From Thalassobius sp. I31.1 (GTDB taxonomy: Bacteria; Pseudomonadota; Alphaproteobacteria; Rhodobacterales; Rhodobacteraceae), in the NCBI RefSeq assembly GCF_003031585.1, contig NZ_PWAA01000014.1:1-42001 (forward strand): a DNA stretch of 42,001 nt, given 5' to 3'. Under the pieces are notes generated by a model. The model was not told where the DNA came from. It saw only the letters and a program-made list of their open reading frames with translations, and did not search any database. Position numbers and translations under genes: made by a program. Shown in pieces: positions 17,052 to 25,244 of this stretch. Every line of letters starts with the position of its first letter. Within the stretch, counting starts at the first letter, position 1.

Positions 17052-17164
17052 GCGCGCATCCCCTTTTCACTGATGACAGACCTAAATGCTGTCGAAGACG
17101 GGTGCAATTACTGATTGGCGTTTTGCTGAACAGTCGCGGCAGCTGTTGGTCTGGCCACAGAACG

Positions 17165-17244
17165 AAAACTAGAAAACTAGAAAACTAGAAAACTAGAAAA
17201 CTAGAAAACTAGAAAACTAGAAAACTAGAAAACTAGAAAACTAG
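17165..17244 (-). repeat. Octanucleotide tandem array 2, (TTTTCTAG)n inverted, 10 units
   Basis: Ten perfect AAAACTAG units on the plus strand, equal to the array 1 repeat read on the minus strand. Perfect 8-nt periodicity extends from 17164 to 17246 (83 nt, the same span as array 1 but with different boundary phase). It lies 68 nt past the ruvB stop and 113 nt before the start of the unknown gene heading ybgC-tol. I see no hairpin terminator between ruvB and the array. Read in the direction of ruvB the units are TTTTCTAG. Confidence 0.98.
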
Positions 17245-17314
17245 AACAGGCAGAGGCCGCAGCTTCAAGCGCAATCTGTCACATATGGAAAAAGACCCGA
17301 CGGAGGCACAAACC

Positions 17315-18367
17315 TTAGTCTTCAAACAAGTCCGGCGTTTGTTTCCGCTCGACCTTCACCTCAGGTGCGGCCATGCCCAGATGGATCCAGGCCTTCTGCG
17401 CCAGCATCCGTCCACGTGGGGTTCGCTGAATCAGGCCTTGCTGCAAAAGATACGGCTCAATCACATCTTCCAGCGCATCGCGGCTTTCCGACAGGGCCGC
17501 GCACATGGTCTCAATCCCTACGGGGCCGCCCTGATAGTTTTCTGCAATCATCCGCAGATAGCGACGGTCAGCCCCGTCCAGCCCCAGATGATCGACACCC
17601 AGGCGTGACAAGGCACCGTCGGCGACCTCCTGCGTGATACGCCCGTCGCTTTCGACCACGGCGAAATCCACAACCCGGCGCAGCAGGCGTCCGGCGATCC
17701 GTGGGGTGCCACGTGCCCGACGAGCGATTTCACGGGCCCCACCATCGGTGGCCTCAACGCCCATTTTACGTGCGCCCCGGGTGACAATCTCATGCAGCTC
17801 ATCCGTGCTGTAAAATTCCAGCCGGATCGGGATGCCAAAACGGTCCCGCAAAGGCGTTGTCAGCAGACCCAGACGGGTTGTCGCACCGACCAGCGTGAAG
17901 GGTTGCAACTCGATCCGCACGGTCCTTGCCGCTGGGCCTTCGCCAATCACCAGATCCAGTTCAAAGTCTTCCAGCGCCGGATACAGGATTTCTTCCACCA
18001 CAGGATTCATGCGGTGGATTTCGTCGATGAACAACACATCCCGCGCCTCAAGGTTGGTCAGGATCGCGGCCAGATCGCCGGCTTTCGCCAGAACCGGGCC
18101 AGAGGTCATCTTAAAGTTCACCCCAAGTTCCCGTGCCATGATCTGCGACAGCGTCGTTTTACCCAGGCCGGGCGGGCCGTGGAACAGGGCGTGGTCCATC
18201 GGTTCGCCGCGACGGCGCGCACTTTCAATGAACACCTTCAGGTTGGCGCGGGCCTCGGCCTGGCCAATGAAGTCATCCAGCATCTGTGGGCGCATGGCCC
18301 GGTCAAATTCGGGCTTTTGTTCGCCATCCATCGGGGCTGGGCGCAGGTTCGGGTCGGGTTGGTCCAT
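17315..18367 (-). CDS. ruvB: Holliday junction branch migration ATPase RuvB
   Basis: A hexameric AAA+ motor that drives branch migration with RuvA. Walker A GPPGLGKT is at 64-71, Walker B VLFIDEIH at 111-118, and the [21 protein letters not shown] block and sensor [19 protein letters not shown] follow. The C-terminal winged-helix domain includes [16 protein letters not shown] and the usual [18 protein letters not shown]. The length of 350 is normal. The start is 3 nt after ruvA. It is the last gene of ruvCAB and is followed directly by octamer array 2. Confidence 0.99.
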   Translation of the reverse strand: MDQPDPNLRPAPMDGEQKPEFDRAMRPQMLDDFIGQAEARANLKVFIESARRRGEPMDHALFHGPPGLGKTTLSQIMARELGVNFKMTSGPVLAKAGDLAAILTNLEARDVLFIDEIHRMNPVVEEILYPALEDFELDLVIGEGPAARTVRIELQPFTLVGATTRLGLLTTPLRDRFGIPIRLEFYSTDELHEIVTRGARKMGVEATDGGAREIARRARGTPRIAGRLLRRVVDFAVVESDGRITQEVADGALSRLGVDHLGLDGADRRYLRMIAENYQGGPVGIETMCAALSESRDALEDVIEPYLLQQGLIQRTPRGRMLAQKAWIHLGMAAPEVKVERKQTPDLFED

Positions 18368-18370
18368 GGA

Positions 18371-19060
18371 TTAATCCTTTGGCGCGAGAAGCTTCAGGGC
18401 TTCGCGGATCAATGTGGACATGTCAGCGTCCGGATTATCCCCGGCAGCCTGCGCCACGGCAGAAGTCGCATCCGCAGGCGCATAGCCAAGGTTGCCAAGG
18501 GCAGACAGCGCATCCGCCTGAACAGCCGCATTGGTATTGCGTTTGACAGGTTTCTTTGGCGCAGCTTTCTTCACGGGCGGTGCTGGCGTGTCGTCAATCA
18601 CGCTGTCATCAACAACAGGCGCGGACAGATTGTCATCCACCGTACCAAGCGCCATCACCGCATGTGCCTTGTCTTTCAACTCATTCACCACGCGCTGTGC
18701 GATCTTCGGGCCAACGCCTGGTGCTGCTTTCACGCTTGCCCAATCCCCAAGCGCAATAGCGCGGCCAATACCATCGGGGCCAAGGGTGCCCAGGATCGCC
18801 ATGGATGCTTTTGCACCAATGCCCTGAACGGAAATCAGCAGGCGGTGCCATTCCTTTTCCTGCAGGGACAGAAAGCCAAACAGTTGCAGATTGTCCTCGC
18901 GCACCAACAGTTCGGTATAGAGTGCACAGCCCTCGCCCAGTGCAGGCAGGGACGCCATGGTGCGGTCAGAGACGTAAACAAGATAGCCCACGCCGCGCAC
19001 ATCAATCAGCACATGGTCAGTGGAACGGTAATTCAGAATACCTGCGATACGTCCGATCAT
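18371..19060 (-). CDS. ruvA: Holliday junction DNA helicase subunit RuvA
   Basis: A tetrameric junction-binding protein. The start at 19060 ([20 protein letters not shown]) is canonical and gives a 4-bp ATGA overlap with the ruvC stop; the longer open frame upstream lies inside ruvC. The OB-fold domain spans 1-65. Helix-hairpin-helix motifs include [20 protein letters not shown] and [19 protein letters not shown] at about 110-150. The C-terminal RuvB-binding domain follows a Pro/Lys-rich linker and ends [20 protein letters not shown]. At 229 residues the linker is slightly long. Confidence 0.98.
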   Translation of the reverse strand: MIGRIAGILNYRSTDHVLIDVRGVGYLVYVSDRTMASLPALGEGCALYTELLVREDNLQLFGFLSLQEKEWHRLLISVQGIGAKASMAILGTLGPDGIGRAIALGDWASVKAAPGVGPKIAQRVVNELKDKAHAVMALGTVDDNLSAPVVDDSVIDDTPAPPVKKAAPKKPVKRNTNAAVQADALSALGNLGYAPADATSAVAQAAGDNPDADMSTLIREALKLLAPKD

Positions 19061-19563
19061 TGGGCGGCCTTTTGTAATGCAGCCGTGATACGGCCGGAGG
19101 ATTGCATATGATAACTGTGACACATGGCAATGGCGAGGGCATCGGCCGCATCCGCACCCGCAATTTTCACGCCGGGCAATTGCATCTTTACCATATGTTC
19201 CACCTGGTTCTTATCGGCGTGACCAACACCAACAACGGATTTCTTGACCGAGTTCGGGGCATATTCACCGACAGAAAGCCCCGCACGGGCCGGAACCAGC
19301 ATGGCGATGCCGCGCGCCTGGCCCAGTTTCAGGGTGCCCGCACCATCTTTGTTGACGAATGTTTTCTCAACGGCGGCAGTATCGGGTTGCCAGGTTTCGA
19401 TAACCTCGGACAATTGATCAAAAAGCGACAACAGGCGCACGGCCAGATCGGTACCGGTGGAATGACATATGCCGTTCGCCACGTGACTGAGTCGGCTTCC
19501 ATCCACCGAAATCACGCCCCATCCCAGGTTCCGCAGCCCCGGATCAATCCCCAAAACACGCAT
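19057..19563 (-). CDS. ruvC: Crossover junction endodeoxyribonuclease RuvC
   Basis: A resolvase that nicks Holliday junctions symmetrically. The four catalytic acidic residues are in the expected places: D7 ([12 protein letters not shown]), E66 (AAVEKTFV), D138 and D141 ([14 protein letters not shown]). The length is 168 residues. It is the first gene of ruvCAB, with a GAGG-type Shine-Dalgarno (CGAGGCGGC) before the ATG. The leader upstream is AT-rich (ATTGCAAAAATTTTT on the minus strand) and may hold the operon promoter. Confidence 0.99.
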   Translation of the reverse strand: MRVLGIDPGLRNLGWGVISVDGSRLSHVANGICHSTGTDLAVRLLSLFDQLSEVIETWQPDTAAVEKTFVNKDGAGTLKLGQARGIAMLVPARAGLSVGEYAPNSVKKSVVGVGHADKNQVEHMVKMQLPGVKIAGADAADALAIAMCHSYHMQSSGRITAALQKAAQ

Positions 19564-19898
19564 TTTGCCGCCTCGTTAAAAATTTTTGCAATTTTTTGCT
19601 TAAGACCAAAGTAGCACGAAACGCGAACATTTGCCAATTGCTAAAAATGCCCGACCCGACCCTGCTACCGGTAACAGGGCAAAAAACGACACAAAAACGA
19701 CGCGCCGAAATCCACAGGCGACAGATTTCACGGAAACACGATTAACCTTTGTTTACAAGGGGGAAACGGTTTTCTGAGACATGCAGAAATTGCATGAGAG
19801 ACATGCAAAAATCACGCTTGTCGGAAAGAATACACAGGCATAAGTGGGGCTTTGAAGTTAACGCGCAGATCAGCGCCCCAATCTGAAGGACTTAACAG
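19564..19898. other. Divergent intergenic region with a repeated palindromic site
   Basis: 335 nt without a gene between ruvC (minus) and the DUF1127 gene (plus). The ruvC-proximal part is A/T-rich. Near the right side, GAGACATGCAGAAAT (19776-19790) recurs as GAGACATGCAAAAAT (19798-19812) with one mismatch and 22 nt between starts, about two helical turns. ATGCA-GAAAT-TGCAT (19781-19795) is an inverted repeat within it. These could be operator sites for the DUF1127 gene about 90 nt downstream. I see no RNA gene here. Confidence 0.6.
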
Positions 19899-20111
19899 AT
19901 GGCAGTAATTGATCACACCCGCTCCGCGGTCGTCACCCAACCCTTCGGTGGGTTCGCTGAGACCATCCGTTCCACCTATGCCCGTGTGCAGGCCTGGAAC
20001 GATGTACGCATCACACGCAAATCCCTGGCCGCACTGAGCGACCACGAACTGGCAGACATCGGCATTGAACGCTGCGACATCGACGTTGTTGCAACGAAAA
20101 TGTCCCGCTGA
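19899..20111 (+). CDS. DUF1127 small protein
   Basis: A 70-residue protein ending in the DUF1127 motif: a YARVQAWNDVRITRKSLAALSDHELADIGIERCDI-type stretch at about 27-61, with the typical L..L.D.EL.DIG.ER pattern. Small DUF1127 proteins of alphaproteobacteria are arginine-rich. Some are reported to affect phosphate or carbon metabolism and RNA turnover, but the role of this one cannot be read from sequence. It is monocistronic, with its own terminator and an upstream palindromic repeat that may regulate it. Confidence 0.9.
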   Translation: MAVIDHTRSAVVTQPFGGFAETIRSTYARVQAWNDVRITRKSLAALSDHELADIGIERCDIDVVATKMSR

Positions 20112-20182
20112 ATACAGCCGCTACTGTAAGGCTAAGCGATCTGAACCATTCCTCCCTGGTGATGCTGATCGCAAATTACAGC

Positions 20183-20217
20183 AACGCCCGCTCTCATCTC
20201 TGAGGCGGGCGTTTTTT
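20183..20217 (+). terminator. Rho-independent terminator of the DUF1127 gene
   Basis: AACGCCCGC (20183-20191) pairs with GCGGGCGTT (20205-20213), followed by six T (20212-20217). It lies about 70 nt past the DUF1127 stop. Confidence 0.93.
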
Positions 20218-20235
20218 ATGCCAATCTGTATGTGT

Positions 20236-20628
20236 TCAGCTGTCAGAAGCAGAGGCGGACTGAATGTCTGTGTCTTCCGCCGCCCCCAGGAACAATGGCT
20301 GCATCAGTCGTGCGGCCCAGATCGTGGCAACTTCGGGCTGCATCAGAAAGGCACCAATCCGTTCAGATCCGTTCCCCTGGGCAAGGCGTGCAACCCGTTC
20401 GGCATAAGAGCCCGGGCCAAGCGCCGCCAAAGTTGCGCCTTTAAACAGAATAAACAATACTGCGATTAACAACATGAATTTCCACGGAAAACGAATACGT
20501 CTTGTCGGGCGGGCTGTAATTAACCCATCTTTCCCAAGCCTGGTTACATATCCGTCGGCCATTTTTCTGTGTCGCTTCTGAATACGACCCAGTCTTTCGT
20601 CAAATGGTTCTGCCTGGACTTCGGGCAT
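20236..20628 (-). CDS. Small single-pass membrane protein, unknown function
   Basis: A 130-residue protein. The start at 20628 (MPEVQAEPFDERLGRIQKRH) is chosen because a GGAG sequence lies 8-9 nt upstream; an upstream in-frame ATG would add 28 residues without ribosome-site support. A basic N-terminal half (KRHRKMADGYVTRLGKDGLITARPTRRIRFPWK) precedes one hydrophobic helix (FMLLIAVLFILFKGATLAAL, about residues 50-70). A soluble segment with ERVARLAQGNGSERIGAFLMQPEVAT follows, implying a periplasmic C-terminus. The architecture looks like a recurring Rhodobacterales hypothetical protein, but I cannot name a family. Confidence 0.75.
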   Translation of the reverse strand: MPEVQAEPFDERLGRIQKRHRKMADGYVTRLGKDGLITARPTRRIRFPWKFMLLIAVLFILFKGATLAALGPGSYAERVARLAQGNGSERIGAFLMQPEVATIWAARLMQPLFLGAAEDTDIQSASASDS

Positions 20629-20752
20629 TGGATATCTCCGGTCACAAAATATACGGTCTACTGATACCTGAAAACTTGCAACTTGTGCAGTTTCTGAGGC
20701 AAATGTGTCCAAATTGTGGCAAAGACATCAACTGCATTGCCTTTTATACAAT

Positions 20753-21625
20753 TCAGGCGGATTTTTGCAGAATTAGCGTTGTCCATTCCGTAATTTCATC
20801 GCGGGAAATGAGTTTAATTCCGTTTTCTGCATAAACGCGAATTACATCATCCGCCTGTTCATTCAGAATCCCGGAAAGAATCGCATAGCCTTCCGGGGCC
20901 AGAAATTCTGCCATATCCGGGGCAAGGCCAATGAGCGGTGCCATCAGAATATTTGCGAAAACGAGGTCATAAGGCGCGGCGGCCTCAATGTCATCATGGG
21001 CAAAACCGGCGGCTTCAAGGCAGGTCACGCGCCCTTCCAGGTTATTGGCTTTGACATTGGCTTCCGCCACATCCACGGCTTGTTGGTCAATATCGCTGGC
21101 ACGGACATTTTCCGGCCAGATACGGGCCGCAGCCATTGCCAGCACCGCCGTACCACAGCCAACATCAATACAGCTCTTCGCGTGAAAACCCTGCTCAACC
21201 AGCTTATCCAACGCCTTCAGGCAACCCAGCGTCGTGCCGTGGTGGCCGGTGCCAAAGGCCATGGCGGCCTCGATCAGCAGCGGTTCACAATCGGCAGGGA
21301 CTTTATCGGCATCATGGGCGCCATAAACAAAGAAACGGCCAGCTTCCACCGGGGCCAATTCACGACGCACATGGGCCACCCAATCGGTTTCAGGCAGCTC
21401 AGACACCACAAAGGGTTTCGCGTCAAAGGCCATCCCCAGCAAGGCCAGGCCCGCTTCATCCGGTGCTTCGATGAAATAACCGCCGACTTCCCAGACACCC
21501 GTGCCATCTTCGACTTCAAACACACCCACGCCGTAGGGTTCCGGCACCAGACGTTCCAGCGCTTCGCCCAGGGCTTCGGCTTTGGTTTTGTCGGTCAGGG
21601 TGGTGAAGGCGGTAAAGGTTGGCAT
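20753..21625 (-). CDS. prmA: Ribosomal protein L11 methyltransferase
   Basis: A SAM-dependent methyltransferase that trimethylates ribosomal protein L11. FGTGHHGTTLGCL at 124-136 and the SAM-binding IDVGCGTAVLAMAAA at 153-167 are the family hallmarks. NILMAPL near 225 is the NxxxxPL catalytic-type loop. The N-terminal substrate domain (1-90) is present. The 290 residues are normal. It is 11 nt downstream of the MFS gene on the same strand, so the two are probably cotranscribed. Confidence 0.95.
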   Translation of the reverse strand: MPTFTAFTTLTDKTKAEALGEALERLVPEPYGVGVFEVEDGTGVWEVGGYFIEAPDEAGLALLGMAFDAKPFVVSELPETDWVAHVRRELAPVEAGRFFVYGAHDADKVPADCEPLLIEAAMAFGTGHHGTTLGCLKALDKLVEQGFHAKSCIDVGCGTAVLAMAAARIWPENVRASDIDQQAVDVAEANVKANNLEGRVTCLEAAGFAHDDIEAAAPYDLVFANILMAPLIGLAPDMAEFLAPEGYAILSGILNEQADDVIRVYAENGIKLISRDEITEWTTLILQKSA

Positions 21626-21636
21626 GGTTACGTCCG

Positions 21637-22866
21637 TTATTCAGCTGGCTGCGCGCGACGTGCGGCAAAGATGGTTTCATGGCCCGGTGACGGGTGGCGC
21701 GGGATCAGCATTGCAAGTGCAAAGCTGCCACAGGCGATGGTTGCCGCGAACATAAACACAGCCGCTGGCGACACAACCCACAAAAGCCCCAGAAGCACCG
21801 GTAGGAAAACCGCCGAGATATGGTTGATGGTAAAGGCCACAGCGGCCGTGGGTGCGATATCACCGGGATCTGCGATCTTCTGGAAATAGGTTTTCAGAGC
21901 AAGGGCCAGGGCAAAGAAGATATGGTCAATCACATACAGCGTAGATGCAATGATCCAGCCCCAGTGGAAGAAATAGATCCCGCCATACAGCGTAAAGACA
22001 ATGATCAGCCCGGCATATTCAAACAACAGCGCCCGGCGTTCGCCCCATTTCGCAACCAGCTGCCCCATGAGCGGCGCAAAAACCATATTGGCACCAAGAT
22101 TGATCAGGTAAAGCGCGGTGATCTCATGCACTTTGAAACCAAAGAGTTCGACCATCATGAAACCCGCGAAAACCACAAAGATCTGACGGCGCGCGCCGGC
22201 GAAGAACTGCAGCGCGTAATACAGCCAATAGCGTTTGCGCAGGATCAGTTGTTTTTTCTGCGGATGCGGGGCTTCGAACTGCGGATAAGCGAAGAAACAG
22301 AACGCCGCGACAATGGCGGTAAATCCACCAGAGATCAGGTAAACGAAATTATAAGAGAGATCGAAACTTTTCCAGGTCATCACGATCAGGATATAGGCCA
22401 GCGCCGTGGCCGCAGACCCGGCAGCGGTGATCAGCCCCAGCATCTGCGGCGCACGTTCTTTTGGCAGCCATTGCAGTTGCAGCGATTGATTGACCGTTTC
22501 GTAATAATGAAAGCCGATCGAACTGAGCATGGTGATCGTCAGAATGCCGCCAAGGCTTGGGAACCAGGCCGTCACCGCCGTGGCCATACCCAGCATGGCC
22601 AGCGAGACAATCCCCAGCACCTGTTCACGCATAAACATCAGGATCGCGATCACGCCAATCGCCAGAAACCCCGGAATTTCACGCACGGAATGCAAAAGAC
22701 CAATTTCTTTACCGGTGAAACCCGCCGCTTCAATCACAAAGTTATTGAGCAGTGCAGACCACGTGGAAAAGGCCACCGGCATGGCAGCGGCCATAAGAAA
22801 CAGCAGCGTGATCGGGCGGCGCCAGAAAGGGAGCGAGCGGGCATCAGAGAGGGCTATGGTTTTCAT
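21637..22866 (-). CDS. MFS-type transporter
   Basis: A 409-residue polytopic inner-membrane protein with about 12 hydrophobic helices, starting at residues 18-45 and ending at about 365-390, with a central cytosolic loop FEAPHPQKKQLILRKRYW near 195-215. The arrangement fits the major facilitator superfamily. The segment WLPKERAPQMLGLITAAGSAA in the first half resembles the loop 4-5 region of MFS proteins. No substrate can be inferred. It is directly upstream of prmA on the same strand. Confidence 0.8.
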   Translation of the reverse strand: MKTIALSDARSLPFWRRPITLLFLMAAAMPVAFSTWSALLNNFVIEAAGFTGKEIGLLHSVREIPGFLAIGVIAILMFMREQVLGIVSLAMLGMATAVTAWFPSLGGILTITMLSSIGFHYYETVNQSLQLQWLPKERAPQMLGLITAAGSAATALAYILIVMTWKSFDLSYNFVYLISGGFTAIVAAFCFFAYPQFEAPHPQKKQLILRKRYWLYYALQFFAGARRQIFVVFAGFMMVELFGFKVHEITALYLINLGANMVFAPLMGQLVAKWGERRALLFEYAGLIIVFTLYGGIYFFHWGWIIASTLYVIDHIFFALALALKTYFQKIADPGDIAPTAAVAFTINHISAVFLPVLLGLLWVVSPAAVFMFAATIACGSFALAMLIPRHPSPGHETIFAARRAQPAE

Positions 22867-23304
22867 CCCTTCGCCTTACGCCCGTTTTCCGCCTGCGAAA
22901 AGGGGAAGATCGCCTGTATTTGCGTGAAAGAGATGTGCAGATTTGCGAAGAACCAACAGGAAGACCCGGTACAGATGTGATCTGCCCGGTGGTTGCTGTC
23001 TGTATCAGTATGGAAGTTGTGCCGGTTATAAAAAGGCGGCGCCGCCCATACGGAGGATGAGACCGGGATGGTTAAACCCGGTGAGGAAGCTTAATTCGCC
23101 CGGTATTTTATCGGGCCTCGTTCCGTTTATGGTTCCCGGATTGATGGTCCGGGATGCGATCGATCAGGCATAAGATTGCAGTGCGGATCTTAAAATCCGC
23201 CAGGCAAGGCGCGCGGTGGTCATGTTTCCCGGACTTGTGTGTTTAACAAACTGTGAATACCAATAGTAAACGGCCCGTTTTGGCCGCGTTTGAGTGAGCA
23301 TTTC
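22867..23304. other. 438-nt divergent intergenic region with four hairpins and a possible small ORF
   Basis: It lies between the MFS gene (minus) and the PlsC-like gene (plus). Four short perfect stems follow each other: ACCGGG/CCCGGT (23062-23082), GCCCG/CGGGC (23098-23116), TCCCGGA/TCCGGGA (23134-23154) and GCGGAT/ATCCGC (23183-23200). The first three share a CCCGG core. An open frame from ATG 23057 to TAA 23173 (38 codons, hydrophobic second half, GGAGG directly adjoining the ATG) overlaps the hairpins; I do not call it a gene. The region could be a structured leader of the lipid operon or a small RNA. Confidence 0.55.
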
Positions 23305-23952
23305 ATGTTTGATTACAAAAAACACCTTCTCGCCCCCCTGACCGGTTCCGCAATCACGCTTTTCGCCCGCCTTGTGACTGCCGTGCGCGGGGTCTGGGAA
23401 GGGTGCGAACCTGTGGCCCGGCAAAGGGTCTATTTTGCGAACCATGGGTCCAACGGCGATTTTGTCCTGGTCTGGACGGTTCTGCCCCCTGCCCTGCGCG
23501 CCCAGACCCGCCCGGTGGCCGGATCCGATTACTGGCTGAACACGCCGCTGAAAGCCTTTGTCGGACGCGATGTCTTTCGCGCAGTTCTGATTGATCGAAA
23601 CCCCGAAACCCGCACGCTTGATCCGGTGGGGCAGATGGCAGAGGCGCTGCAGCAAGGCGATAGTCTGATCCTCTTCCCGGAAGGCACCCGTAATACCGGC
23701 GATGATCTGTTGTTGCCGTTTAAACCCGGCCTCTTTCATCTGGCGCAAAAATGCCCCGATGTGGATCTGGTCCCAACCTGGATTGATAATCTGACATCTG
23801 TGATGCCCAAAGGCGAGGTGATCCCTGTGCCGCTGCTGTGTTCCGTCACCTTTGGCGAACCCCTGCGCATTCGCGACGGCGAAGAGAAGCTTGAATTTAT
23901 CACACGCGCGGAAGACGCCCTGCGTGCCCTTGGCCAGGAGGTGCAGTCATGA
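23305..23952 (+). CDS. Lysophospholipid acyltransferase family protein (PlsC-like)
   Basis: A membrane-associated acyltransferase that likely transfers an acyl chain to a lysophospholipid or 1-acylglycerol phosphate. The catalytic box NHGSNGDF (NHxxxxD) is near residues 45-52 and the substrate box FPEGTR near 132-137. It is 215 residues from the ATG at 23305; a TTG 15 nt upstream is a less likely start. Its stop overlaps the start of the cytidylyltransferase gene by 4 bp (ATGA). It is the first gene of a four-gene lipid module. Confidence 0.88.
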   Translation: MFDYKKHLLAPLTGSAITLFARLVTAVRGVWEGCEPVARQRVYFANHGSNGDFVLVWTVLPPALRAQTRPVAGSDYWLNTPLKAFVGRDVFRAVLIDRNPETRTLDPVGQMAEALQQGDSLILFPEGTRNTGDDLLLPFKPGLFHLAQKCPDVDLVPTWIDNLTSVMPKGEVIPVPLLCSVTFGEPLRIRDGEEKLEFITRAEDALRALGQEVQS

Positions 23953-24887
23953 ATACGCCCGCAGAATTTTCCACGCTGATGATCGGGGTCTTTGCCATTC
24001 TGATCACCGCCACAGTGATCGCCCGCCTGATCAAAGCCAGAACCGGCACAACAGAGCTGGTTGAAAACCTCATCGCCCGGATCAACGCCTGGTGGGGGAT
24101 GGTCGCCCTGCTGGCGATTTCCATGGTTGCCGGGAAAACCGGTGTGGTCATCCTCTTCGCGCTGATCAGCTTTGCCGCCCTGCGCGAATTCCTGACCCTG
24201 ACAACGAAACGCCGTGCCGATCACTATGCGCTGCTGGTCAGTTTCTTCATTGTGCTGCCCCTGCAATATATCCTGATCTGGACCAACTGGTACGGGATGT
24301 ATTCGATCTTCATCCCGGTCTATGTCTTCCTGCTGCTGCCGATTGTTGCGGTGCTGCGCGGGGATACAGAAAACTTTCTGGTGCGCATCGCAGAAACCCA
24401 GTGGGGGTTGATGATCTGCGTCTTCGCCGCCAGCCATGTGCCCGCGCTGATCATGCTGGAAATCCCCGGATTTGAGGGCAAAAACGTCCTGCTGATCGCC
24501 TTCCTTGTGGTGACGGTGCAGATTTCTGACGTGTTGCAATATGTCTGGGGCAAGCTTTTGGGCAAACGTAAAATCGCCCCGAAACTGTCCCCGTCCAAAA
24601 CCTGGGAAGGGTTTCTGGGCGGTGTGCTTTCCGCATCATTGATCGGGGCGGGACTGTGGTGGATGACACCGTTTACACCGCTTCAGGCCTTCACTCTGGC
24701 TCTGATGTGCACCCTGCTTGGCTTCTTCGGCGGGCTTGTGATGTCGGCGATCAAACGCGACAAGGGCGTGAAAGACTGGGGCCATCTGATTGCCGGTCAC
24801 GGCGGCTTTGTCGATCGCCTCGACAGCGTGGTGTTTTCCGCCCCGATCTTCTTCCATGTGGTGCGCTATTTCTGGTCTGCTGTATGA
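23949..24887 (+). CDS. Phosphatidate cytidylyltransferase (CDP-diglyceride synthase)
   Basis: An inner-membrane enzyme making CDP-diacylglycerol from phosphatidate and CTP. It has 312 residues and about eight hydrophobic helices. The C-terminal family signature is present as SPSKTWEGFLGG (near 216-227) and SAIKRDKGVKDWG...GHGGFVDRLDS (near 264-295), with the aspartates expected to bind Mg. A second, housekeeping cdsA usually lies next to uppS and dxr in related bacteria, so this is probably a paralogue dedicated to the module. It overlaps both neighbours by 4 bp. Confidence 0.9.
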   Translation: MNTPAEFSTLMIGVFAILITATVIARLIKARTGTTELVENLIARINAWWGMVALLAISMVAGKTGVVILFALISFAALREFLTLTTKRRADHYALLVSFFIVLPLQYILIWTNWYGMYSIFIPVYVFLLLPIVAVLRGDTENFLVRIAETQWGLMICVFAASHVPALIMLEIPGFEGKNVLLIAFLVVTVQISDVLQYVWGKLLGKRKIAPKLSPSKTWEGFLGGVLSASLIGAGLWWMTPFTPLQAFTLALMCTLLGFFGGLVMSAIKRDKGVKDWGHLIAGHGGFVDRLDSVVFSAPIFFHVVRYFWSAV

Positions 24888-25243
24888 GGCCCTTTCTGCA
24901 ACATCCGCTGGTGCACAGCCTTGCGGGCATGTGCCTGATGGGCGGCTGGGCGGCCTGGTCGAACAGTGATTTCCCCATGCCTACCCCCCTGATCGCGGGG
25001 CTGGCCCAGGGGGGGCTGACGGGGGTGATCACCTTCCTCATGCATCGCGTGATCAGCCGGGTGTTCACCGCCAGCACCTGCTGGCTTTGCGCTGCAATTG
25101 CAGGGATGGCAACCTCGGCCAGTTTCCTGATCTGCGGCCATCTGATCGCTGCAACGCCTGCCTTCTGGCAAACCATCGCCCTGCCTTTCAGCGTTGCATC
25201 AGCCTACGCGCTGAGCTTTGCCTATTCCCTGAGAAAGAGTTGA
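24884..25243 (+). CDS. Small polytopic membrane protein in the lipid module
   Basis: A 119-residue protein starting at ATG 24884, overlapping the cytidylyltransferase stop by 4 bp, which decides the start. Four hydrophobic stretches are visible (about 9-24, 32-55, 60-83 and 93-112). I do not recognise the family. A one-base gap to the next gene and the ATGA overlap upstream make translational coupling almost certain, so it probably works with the acyltransferase, cytidylyltransferase and phosphatidyltransferase around it. Confidence 0.8.
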   Translation: MRPFLQHPLVHSLAGMCLMGGWAAWSNSDFPMPTPLIAGLAQGGLTGVITFLMHRVISRVFTASTCWLCAAIAGMATSASFLICGHLIAATPAFWQTIALPFSVASAYALSFAYSLRKS

Positions 25244-25244
25244 T

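Noticed and set aside
17792-19111. 439-codon plus-strand open frame
   Set aside because: Antisense to ruvB and ruvA, whose motifs are all intact on the other strand.
21820-22980. 386-codon plus-strand open frame, Arg/Gln/His-rich
   Set aside because: Antisense to the MFS gene, which has clear membrane helices on the minus strand.
23736-24539. 267-codon minus-strand open frame
   Set aside because: Antisense to the PlsC-like and cytidylyltransferase genes; low-complexity Gln/Asp/His shadow composition.
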